The notes beneath the pieces are model-generated. The model was given only the letters and a program-made list of their open reading frames with translations, did not search any database and was not told where the DNA came from. A stretch of 33,734 nt of DNA. Source: Apopatosoma sp963618495 (GTDB lineage: Bacteria; Bacillota; Clostridia; Oscillospirales; CAG-272). A program made the translations under genes and the position numbers. Every line of letters begins with the position of its first letter. The stretch's first letter is position 1. The DNA lies in assembly GCA_963618495.1 (NCBI GenBank), contig CAVESF010000023.1:1-33734 (forward strand). The letters run 5' to 3'. Below are positions 1-7,700 of the stretch, in pieces.

Positions 1-28
1 TGAATCTGCTGTTGAAATCCCGCATACA

Positions 29-55
29 TGCCTTAAAGGTTCTCCCATTTAAGGC
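29..55 (+). repeat. Left inverted repeat, probable recombinase core site
   Basis: This 27-bp sequence is the exact reverse complement of 1435-1461. Within it, arms GCCTTAAA (30-37) and TTTAAGGC (48-55) are perfectly complementary and flank the asymmetric core GGTTCTCCCA (38-47). Two inverted recombinase-binding arms around a short asymmetric spacer is the layout of tyrosine recombinase crossover sites. The asymmetric core would set the outcome (inversion). Confidence 0.85.
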
Positions 56-83
56 GATGGCATGGAATTGCCCGTGAGTCGTG

Positions 84-1226
84 CTATTTCACTCCCTCCG
101 ACTGAAAACATGACTGCAATGGATGACACATCATGAGCTTTTCCATTTCCTGTTTCTTCTGTTCAAATGACGGATGAACATATCGTTCCAGTGTGATTTT
201 CACGCCCGAATGACCGAGAATCTCGGAGAGACTTTTGGCATTCATTCCGTTTCGGATAGCTTCGGTCGCAAAGGTGTGGCGAAGCGCATGAAATGTATAT
301 CCGTGCCCATCCAGCGCGCATTCCCGAAGATAACCCCTGTATTTTCTGTAGTAAGTCCGCGGTTCGATGCAGCTGTCGGTTCCTGTTATCACATAGGCTT
401 CATCACTGAGTTCCGAATACAGCTTTCTGAGCCACTCGGAAAAAGCTTTGGAAAGCGGTATCACCCGTGCGGAGCTATCGCTTTTCGGACTCGATAAAAT
501 CAGTTTTGTAGCCCGTTCTTCACCGTTTTCCTGCATTATCCGCTGAAGTGTATTCTTTACGGCAACGGTACAGTTATCGAAATCAAACGCATCTTTTTTC
601 AATGCACAAATCTCGCCTATTCTCATTCCTGTCATAAGTGCGATAAGAACGCCTGTCCGTCCGTAATCAATATTTGACCACAGATACCTAAGCAGGCGTT
701 CATAATCCGGTAGCGCTAATGCGATAATATTTCTTTTGTATACTTTCGGAGCCGATACTTTCGGACTTATTCCGATGAAATTATTTTCATAACCGAATTT
801 CAATATGGAATCCAGCAATATTGCAATATCTTTCACTGTTTTTGCTGCCAGCCCGTAATCAGAAAACAGATGGTCTATAAATCTGTCAATGGTAATCCTG
901 TTCAGTTGTTGCATATCTGCTTTCTTCCAATATGGCATTATATATCTTTCTATTCTGTACCGATAATTTGATATAGTGCTTTCCTTTACATGATGCTTTT
1001 TCCGATGCAAAAAAGCATCTGCAATTTCTTCAAACGAACTTTTTGCTTTTGTCGTCCTTGCTTCCGTATGATTCTGTTTTGCGGCAAGTTGTTTGGTTTT
1101 TGCCTCCGCATAGCTTTTTGCATAAAGGTATCCGTAAACAGCTCGGTTCCCGTCATAACCCTTTATGTACCGTGCCTCCCATCTCCCGTCTTTTCTGTGC
1201 CATATGTTTTCTCCCCTTCGTGACAT
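84..1226 (-). CDS. Tyrosine recombinase/integrase (phage-integrase family)
   Basis: This 380-residue site-specific recombinase has the family's usual three parts. These are an N-terminal arm-binding-type domain (about 1-50, rich in Arg, Lys and Tyr), a SAM-like core-binding domain (about 62-155), and a C-terminal catalytic domain. Catalytic residues are visible: Arg202 in TGMRIGE, the HALRHTFA box (His-x-x-Arg), a histidine in EILGHS, and the nucleophile Tyr349 in ERYVHPS. The enzyme therefore looks active. The start is supported by GGAGG at 1236-1240. The gene lies wholly between the two inverted repeats, the likely substrate. No excisionase is visible beside it. It resembles Tn916/ICE-type integrases, so a role in an integrated element cannot be excluded, but no other element genes are present here. 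Confidence 0.93.
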   Translation of the reverse strand: MSRRGENIWHRKDGRWEARYIKGYDGNRAVYGYLYAKSYAEAKTKQLAAKQNHTEARTTKAKSSFEEIADAFLHRKKHHVKESTISNYRYRIERYIMPYWKKADMQQLNRITIDRFIDHLFSDYGLAAKTVKDIAILLDSILKFGYENNFIGISPKVSAPKVYKRNIIALALPDYERLLRYLWSNIDYGRTGVLIALMTGMRIGEICALKKDAFDFDNCTVAVKNTLQRIMQENGEERATKLILSSPKSDSSARVIPLSKAFSEWLRKLYSELSDEAYVITGTDSCIEPRTYYRKYRGYLRECALDGHGYTFHALRHTFATEAIRNGMNAKSLSEILGHSGVKITLERYVHPSFEQKKQEMEKLMMCHPLQSCFQSEGVK

Positions 1227-1262
1227 TTTCTTTTTCCTCCGTTATCTTTTTTGACTGTAATC

Positions 1263-1291
1263 ACGGAATAAAATCGACTTTTTTATCCCGT
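1263..1291. other. Imperfect hairpin in integrase leader
   Basis: Arms 1263-1273 and 1281-1291 (11 bp, one mismatch that is a G-U wobble in RNA) enclose a 7-nt loop. It lies between the proposed integrase promoter and its ribosome site, so it would be in the 5' leader of the recombinase mRNA. It could modulate recombinase dosage; that is inference. Confidence 0.5.
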
Positions 1292-1293
1292 AT

Positions 1294-1322
1294 ATTATCT
1301 GATATCACAATAATACAGTAAA
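1294..1322 (-). promoter_or_regulatory. Candidate promoter of the integrase gene
   Basis: Read on the minus strand: TTTACT (1317-1322), a 17-bp spacer, GATAAT (1294-1299). It lies about 70 bp upstream of the integrase start. It is weaker than the divergent plus-strand promoter beside it. Position and spacing are seen; use is inferred. Confidence 0.5.
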
Positions 1323-1368
1323 ATTATGATTTTTTGCTATATTTTTTCGCATTAATTCCCTTTTGCCA

Positions 1369-1397
1369 TTGACAAATTTTTCTCATTGTGCTATAGT
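1369..1397 (+). promoter_or_regulatory. Strong sigma-A-type promoter inside the invertible segment
   Basis: TTGACA (1369-1374), 17-bp spacer, TATAGT (1392-1397). It is oriented to the right, across the inverted repeat and into the 1569-8453 operon, for which no other promoter of similar quality is visible. A transcript starting near 1404 would have a leader of about 165 nt containing the right crossover site. Confidence 0.8.
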
Positions 1398-1405
1398 TAT
1401 ACTGT

Positions 1406-1542
1406 ATTAGTTTTGTTTGCATATATTTGTCTCTGCCTTAAATGGGAGAACCTTTAAGGCAAATTTCCGCCGATATGCGCAGGTGCGGATTTACGTATTT
1501 ATGGACACCGCTCCGTTTTTCGGATATGCATGCAAAACTAAT
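1406..1542 (+). other. Structured 5' leader of the surface-protein operon
   Basis: A 19-nt inverted repeat with two mismatches (1406-1424 against 1524-1542; ten contiguous pairs ATTAGTTTTG/CAAAACTAAT) encloses the crossover site, which can itself fold as an 8-bp stem. The leader RNA could therefore form a long closing stem with internal hairpins just upstream of the ribosome site at 1555-1560. A regulatory role is inference. Confidence 0.5.
1435..1461 (-). repeat. Right inverted repeat, probable recombinase core site
   Basis: Exact reverse complement of the left copy at 29-55, with the same 8-bp arms and the 10-bp core in opposite orientation. It sits in the untranslated leader of the downstream operon, so inversion would not disturb the coding sequence, only the promoter supply. 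Confidence 0.85.
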
Positions 1543-1568
1543 AACAAAATCAACAGGAGGACACAATC

Positions 1569-4500
1569 ATGAAATCATCGGCAAAATGCACTGCGGTAAG
1601 AATCATGGCTTTGATACTTGCGGCAGTCATGGCGATTCTCGCTCTGACCTCGTGCGGAGAAGCGGCTATAGGACCGCAAGGACCGCAGGGAAATCAGGGA
1701 GAGAAGGGCGACAAAGGCGACAAGGGGGATACCGGAGCGTCAGGTCAGGACGGCAAGAGCGCATACGAGCTTGCCTGTGAAAACGGCTACACCGGAACTC
1801 TTGACGAGTGGCTTACCGCGCTGGTAGGTAAAAACGGTACGGACGGCAAAGACGGCAAGGACGGAATCAACGGTAAAGACGGCACAGACGGCACAGCCGG
1901 CAAGGATGGCAAGGACGGTGCTGACGGCAGCGATGGCAGTGACGGAGCTGACGGCAAGAGCGCATACGAGCTGGCTCGCGAAAACGGCTACAGGGGAACG
2001 CTTGCGCAGTGGCTTGCTTCGCTTGTCGGAGAGGCGGGAACTGCCGGAAAAGACGGTAAGGACGGAACAGACGGCAAGAGCGCATATGAGCTTGCCTGTG
2101 AAAACGGCTTTGAAGGCACACTTGCACAATGGCTCGATTCACTCGTCGGCAAAAACGGTACTGACGGCAAGGACGGAACAGACGGCAAAAGCGCATATGA
2201 GCTCGCCTGTGACAGCGGCTTTGAAGGCACGCTTGCACAGTGGCTTGCTTCGCTCGTCGGAAAAGACGGTTCCGCCGTGGAAAAGGGAGACAAGGGCGAC
2301 AACGGCAAGAGCGCGTATGAACTTGCCTGTGAAAACGGTTACACCGGTACAGTGCAGGACTGGCTCGCATCTCTCGTCGGCGCAAAGGGCGACGCAGGTA
2401 AATCCGCATATGAGACAGCAAAGGAAAGCGGCTATACAGGCACGGAAGCCGAATGGATATCTTCGCTTTCCGGCAAGAGCGCATATGAACTTGCAGTAAA
2501 GAACGGATATACGGGAACGGAAGAGCAGTGGTTGGCTTCACTCGTCGGCGAAGCGGGCGCGAAAGGCGATAACGGTCTCAGCGCTTATGAACTGGCAAGA
2601 ATGAAGGGCTATACCGGAACCGAAGAAGCATGGCTTGCTTCGCTCGTAGGACCTACAGGCGCAGCAGGCGCGGCAGGCGTAAACGGTAAGAGCGCATACG
2701 AGCTTGCTAAAGAAGCAGGCTTTGACGGAACGCTTGCACAGTGGCTTGATTCTCTTGCAGGTGCTGCAGGAACAAAAGGCGACAAGGGAGATAAAGGAGA
2801 TGCGGGTAAATCCGCATATGAGCTCGCCTGTGAAAACGGCTTTGAAGGCTCGGTAACAGAATGGCTCGCATCTCTTGTGGGCAAGGACGGACAGTCAGCC
2901 GCAAAGGGTGACGATGGCAAGAGCGCATACGAGCTGGCACTTGAAAACGGTTACATAGGTACATTGCAGACATGGCTCGCATCTCTTGTGGGTGAGGCGG
3001 GAGCCAAGGGAGACAAAGGCGATTCCGGCAAATCGGCATATGAAATAGCCAAGATAAACGGTTATGACGGCACCGAAGCACAATGGCTTTCCTCACTTTC
3101 GGGTAAGAGCGCATATGAACTTGCGGTAAAGAACGGCTACAATGGGACAGAAGAGCAGTGGCTTGCATCACTCGTCGGTGAAGCTGGTGCCAAGGGTGAA
3201 AAAGGCGACGCAGGCAAATCCGCATATGAGATAGCAAAAGAGAACGGATATACGGGAACGGAAGAGCAGTGGCTCGCTTCGCTTGTCGGACCTACAGGTG
3301 CAGCAGGCGCGGCAGGTGTAAACGGTAAAAGCGCATATGAGCTTGCTAAAGAAGCAGGTTTTGACGGAACGCTCGCACAGTGGCTTGATTCTCTTGCAGG
3401 TGCTACAGGAACAAAAGGCGATAAGGGTGACAAGGGAGATAAAGGTGATGCGGGTAAATCCGCATATGAAATCGCCTGTGAAAACGGCTTTGAAGGCTCG
3501 GTAACAGAATGGCTCGCATCTCTTGTGGGCAAGGACGGACAGTCAGCCGCAAAGGGTGACGATGGTAAAAGCGCATATGAGCTGGCACGCGAAAATGGCT
3601 ATGAAGGAACTGTTCAGGACTGGCTTGCATCGCTTGTCGGCACAAAAGGCGACAAGGGAGATAAAGGTGACGCGGGCAAATCTGCCTACGAAATAGCAAA
3701 AGAAAACGGCTATGTGGGTACGGAAGCCGAATGGATTGCTTCACTTGTCGGCGCAAAAGGCGAAAAAGGCGACAAGGGTGAAAAAGGCGACGATGGAGAG
3801 CAGGGAGAAAAAGGCGATAAGGGTGATAAAGGCGAAGCCGGAAGTGACGGCAAGACCCCTTATATCGGTGCAAACGGCAACTGGTGGATAAACGGTGTTG
3901 ATACAGGCGTAAAAGCAGAAGGAACATCCGGTTCCGACGGCAATAAAGGCGACAAGGGCGATACAGGCGCGCAGGGCGAAAAGGGAGATAAAGGTGACAA
4001 AGGTGACACCGGAGTCAGCGTAGCGGATGCCTATGTCGACGAAAACCTCCATCTGTGGCTTGTCCTTTCCGACGGAAGAAAGATAGACGCGGGTTATGTC
4101 GGCGTGAAGGTAACGCCTCCCGCCACAACCACATATACCGTTACTTTTGTTGACTGGGACGGTACCGTATTAAAGACCGAGACTGTCGAGGAAGGCAAGA
4201 GTGCGACTGCACCCGAAAAACCCAGAAGAAATGGTTTTACTTTCAAGGAATGGGACAAGGCTTTTGATAATGTTACGGGTGATCTGACGGTTACAGCAAC
4301 ATACACTCAAATCACTGAACCTACAATAGTTATCGGAACTGCTACAGGCTCTGTTGGAGAAAAAGTGGAAGTTGCTTTCGAATTGGTTAACAGTCCCGAA
4401 TTGTATGCTATGAGCTTGAAAATCACATTTGATGATACTGCGTTGGAGTTGATTTCTTCAGAAAGCGGCGAGGCAATGAGTGCTTTTACTTACACAAAAC

Positions 4501-4718
4501 CAAGCCGTCTTAAAAGTGGTTCCAATTTCATGTGGTATGTCAACGATCCTGCTACCGCCAATGGAACAGTTTTGAAGCTGGTATTTATGATTAAAGACAC
4601 TGCGGTAGCCGGTGATTATTCCGTGACAATGACTTGTGATTCCGAAAATACATATGATGCCAATAACGATGATGTGATTTTGAATTTTGTTGACGGAAAC
4701 ATCGTTGTTAAAGGCTGA
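1569..4718 (+). CDS. Collagen-like stalk lipoprotein with C-terminal cohesin-like domain
   Basis: A 1049-residue exported protein. Residues 1-29 are a lipoprotein signal peptide with lipobox LTSC (Cys29), so it should be lipid-anchored outside the membrane. Residues 34-840 alternate collagen-type Gly-X-Y runs (GDKGDKGD, GPQGPQG) with 18 copies of a 25-26-residue module of the form GKSAYELA..NGY.GT...WL.SLVG. That motif is familiar from clostridial collagen-like and phage fibre proteins. A GKTPYIG..GNWWI motif follows. An InlB/Flg_new-type beta repeat is at about 853-914. A cohesin-like beta-sandwich is at about 918-1049 (VGEKVEVAFEL, ALELIS, final DGNIVV). AGGAGG at 1555-1560 supports the start. 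The next gene follows after 45 nt and carries a dockerin. I infer a long rigid anchor presenting a cohesin away from the cell. Confidence 0.88.
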   Translation: MKSSAKCTAVRIMALILAAVMAILALTSCGEAAIGPQGPQGNQGEKGDKGDKGDTGASGQDGKSAYELACENGYTGTLDEWLTALVGKNGTDGKDGKDGINGKDGTDGTAGKDGKDGADGSDGSDGADGKSAYELARENGYRGTLAQWLASLVGEAGTAGKDGKDGTDGKSAYELACENGFEGTLAQWLDSLVGKNGTDGKDGTDGKSAYELACDSGFEGTLAQWLASLVGKDGSAVEKGDKGDNGKSAYELACENGYTGTVQDWLASLVGAKGDAGKSAYETAKESGYTGTEAEWISSLSGKSAYELAVKNGYTGTEEQWLASLVGEAGAKGDNGLSAYELARMKGYTGTEEAWLASLVGPTGAAGAAGVNGKSAYELAKEAGFDGTLAQWLDSLAGAAGTKGDKGDKGDAGKSAYELACENGFEGSVTEWLASLVGKDGQSAAKGDDGKSAYELALENGYIGTLQTWLASLVGEAGAKGDKGDSGKSAYEIAKINGYDGTEAQWLSSLSGKSAYELAVKNGYNGTEEQWLASLVGEAGAKGEKGDAGKSAYEIAKENGYTGTEEQWLASLVGPTGAAGAAGVNGKSAYELAKEAGFDGTLAQWLDSLAGATGTKGDKGDKGDKGDAGKSAYEIACENGFEGSVTEWLASLVGKDGQSAAKGDDGKSAYELARENGYEGTVQDWLASLVGTKGDKGDKGDAGKSAYEIAKENGYVGTEAEWIASLVGAKGEKGDKGEKGDDGEQGEKGDKGDKGEAGSDGKTPYIGANGNWWINGVDTGVKAEGTSGSDGNKGDKGDTGAQGEKGDKGDKGDTGVSVADAYVDENLHLWLVLSDGRKIDAGYVGVKVTPPATTTYTVTFVDWDGTVLKTETVEEGKSATAPEKPRRNGFTFKEWDKAFDNVTGDLTVTATYTQITEPTIVIGTATGSVGEKVEVAFELVNSPELYAMSLKITFDDTALELISSESGEAMSAFTYTKPSRLKSGSNFMWYVNDPATANGTVLKLVFMIKDTAVAGDYSVTMTCDSENTYDANNDDVILNFVDGNIVVKG
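2472..3588 (+). repeat. Large internal direct duplication in the stalk gene
   Basis: Approximately 2472-2940 and 3102-3588 are near-copies encoding the same order of four stalk modules and linkers (ending KDGQSAAKGDDGKSAYEL). The second copy is slightly longer through extra Lys-Gly-Asp triplets. In-frame recombination between them would shorten or lengthen the stalk by about 210 residues. Confidence 0.8.
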
Positions 4719-4763
4719 AACGTGCAATAAGTGTATTATAGATTCGAGAAAGGAGCGACGTTA

Positions 4764-7700
4764 ATGAAAAAGAAAATAATATCATTGTTATTAGTGCTAA
4801 CATTTATGCTTTCCCTTGTTCCGTCTTTCAGCATCACTGCCTCAGCTGCTTCCGGTGGAGTATCCACCGGAAGTGAAGCCGTGATAGCTGTAGAGGGAAT
4901 ATGGGGCAATCCAGGGAAAACTGTAGATTTGAATGTGGTTCTTTCTAAAAATCCAGGTATTCTTGGCGCAACAATTACAGTATCATGGGATGAAGACTTA
5001 ACTTTGGTTGCGGATGTCTCCGGCGAGGCATTCAATCACATGACATATACGTCTCCCAGCCGGTATGTCGCATCCGGAACAAATTTCGTTTGGTTTGGCA
5101 ATGAAGTAAAAGAAGCAATTGACGGTACAATATTGACGCTGACATTTAAGGTTGCCGAGACTGCGCAAAATAATGACATTTTGCCCGTAAGAGTGTCATA
5201 TACGCACGGAGATATCATTGATCAAAATGATAATGATGTCACTTTGAGCGTCACGGACGGAAATATACGTGTTATTACATATCAGCCAGGTGACGTCACG
5301 GGTGATGGTCGCGTGAATGCTCGTGATTTGGTGCGCTTGAGCCAGTATATTTCCGACGGCTGCAAGACAGATCCCGAGGGATATAATGCAGAAGTAGTGG
5401 AAGATGCTTGCGATGTTACCGGAGACGGCAGAGTAAACGCCCGCGACTTAATCAAGCTGAGCCAATATATATCTGACGGAAGTCAGACAAATCCTGATGG
5501 GTATAATGCGGTTTTGAAGCCAGCCAAAATGCCGGAATGCCAACATTCCAATGTGCAAGAAACACCGGCAAAAGCCGCAACATGCACCGAAGACGGCAAT
5601 ATCGAATATTGGTATTGCGACGAGTGCGGCAAGTACTTCAGCGATTCCGAGGGCAAAACGGAGATTACAGCAAATGAAACGGTTCTTGCGCAAACGGGAC
5701 ATACATATTCGAAGCCTTGGTCGAGCAATGAGTCATATCATTGGCATAGTGCAACCTGTGGACACACAGCAACATCAAATTATGAAAAGCATGATTTTGA
5801 TGAAAGCGGAGTATGCAGCGTTTGCGGATATACAAAACCGGATAAGGTTTACAGAGACGATTACATAATAAAATACAGTGAAATAGGAAGAACTCTGAAT
5901 CTGATAACAGCATCCGGCTACGAAGTTGCATCCGGGGCGAATAGGTTGTTTACAGATGACCTCTATAATTACAAGCCTGATATATATAAATTGGGCAAGC
6001 AAGGAAACGAAGGCAAATCTTATACATCATTTGAAAGTTATTCGGAAGAAGCAAAAGCAAGTATTGATGTAAAGATTTCGTTTGGAGCCCGACAGAATAA
6101 AAACGGTATATTTATGACAAATAAATTGCCGTCTATCGCTGCTGATGTTTCTTACTCATATGAATCTAAGGCAACTAAAGAGACGAGCGAATATATTTAT
6201 TCTTGGGAGTATATGCTCGGAGGAACTCGCGTTGAGATCCCGGAATTTCAAAACAGAGAAAAACTCGCAGGGTTACTTTCTCCTGAGTTCGTAAGCGATG
6301 CTGAAAAGCTCAGAAGCGGTGCAATGAGTGCGGCGGATTTTGTGACATTGTGGGGAACACATGTTATCACCTCGGGAATTTACGGTGCAAAACTTAATGT
6401 AACTTATTATGAAATAAGTAATCATGTATCCGACTATTCTTCATATAGAGGCGCACTTGATATGAAACTGAATGCAAGATTTAAAAAGGCGGAACTTGAT
6501 GTAGAAGCAGGTACTGACTTTTCTAATATAAAGACAGCTACCGAAAAAGATACATTGAGCCATCTTTCAATAAGTGGCAATGCGAAAAACACTTTGGTTT
6601 GTTCGTCGATTGAAGAGTTGACTGCTTCATATAAAACATGGCAGAGTAACTTTGAAAAAGATGTTGAAAATAATTCTGTTCTTGTTGATATCGGTGATGC
6701 GGGACTTTGTTGCATATGGTATTTACTTGATGATAGCTTCAATGATGTGAAGGCAATGCTTGACGAGTATATGTACAGTCAATGCTCGGATTTGTATTAT
6801 GAATACAAATCAAAGATTAACAATCTGAAACTTCGTGATGATGTTGTTTTTGATAAAGATACCGGAATACTGGAAATCAATCTGAATACTTATCAGAAGA
6901 ATGGCAACATTGATGGATTCAAGACAGATAATTTTGTTTCGTACAATAATGGTGTACTCTCAATCAAGCCGTATTATAACGGAGTTCAGGTCAGGAGAAT
7001 TGTTATAAACGGTGCATACGGAACATTGGATTTGGGCGGACAGAAAATAGAGACGGTTATAGACAATGTTTCAATCAAGTTACAGCAGGGAGATTGGTAT
7101 AGCGGATTAAAGTTTGAACTGGCAAATGTCGCTATTATCGGTGCTGACGGCGAAAGTGCAATAGACCTGACTGCGCTGAGTGATTCTGCTCAGGCAACAA
7201 TTCTGTTTGTTGGCGATAATAAGATTATCGGTCGTAACGGAACCGATGGTAAAACAGCTTTGACAGCAAATAATATTATTTTGGAATCGCATGACAACGG
7301 AACAGTGGAGTTACGCGGTGGCAATGGTGCTGATGCGACAGAGGCAGGCGGCAACGGCGGAGCTGGCGGAAATGCAATTACAGCAAGTAATATTGCAGTG
7401 GATATGACAGGCGCACTCAATGTTTACGGCGGCAATGGCGGCAACGGAGCGAAAGGTGCTGACGGCGGAAATGGAAATGCCGGACAGTCTTATTCTGGCA
7501 GAGATGCTAATGATAGAGCCGGCGGTCGAGGAGAAAATGGAATAAACGGTGGCAATGGTGGTAACGGTGGTAACGGTGGTAACGGTTTACTCGCAAAAGA
7601 CGATATAATAAATATTACAAGAGGCACTGTTAATGTCGTTTCCGGTAGAGGCGGTAACGGCGGCGATGGCGGCAACGGCGGTAACGGTGGCGAAGGCGGC

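Larger units (their letters stand above)
29..1461. mobile_element. Putative self-encoded invertible promoter element
   Basis: The segment is bounded by two exact copies of one 27-bp sequence in opposite orientation. It holds only a complete tyrosine recombinase gene (84-1226, minus) and, at its right end, an outward-facing strong promoter (1369-1397). Tyrosine recombinases acting on inverted core sites invert the DNA between them, as in known promoter switches of gut bacteria. In the orientation given here the promoter points at the surface-protein operon starting at 1569, so this is the ON state. After inversion the promoter would lie near 93-121 and point left out of the window. Flanking bases show no target-site duplication, which argues against a simple transposon. 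Inversion itself is inferred, not seen. Confidence 0.75.

Noticed and set aside
29..1461. Reading the integrase plus inverted repeats as an insertion sequence
   Set aside because: The enzyme is a tyrosine recombinase rather than a DDE transposase, the flanks (ACAT before, AATTT after) show no duplication, and each repeat has an internal crossover-site structure.
1740..3760. A CRISPR-like array in the regularly repeated region
   Set aside because: The repeats are in-frame protein modules with codon-level drift and variable spacing, not constant repeats with unique spacers.
1740..3927. Several long minus-strand open frames across the stalk gene
   Set aside because: They are by-products of the repetitive Gly-Lys-Asp codon pattern, lack ribosome sites, and encode Arg/His/Leu- or Ser/Pro-rich nonsense. 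The plus-strand protein has a signal peptide and recognisable domains.
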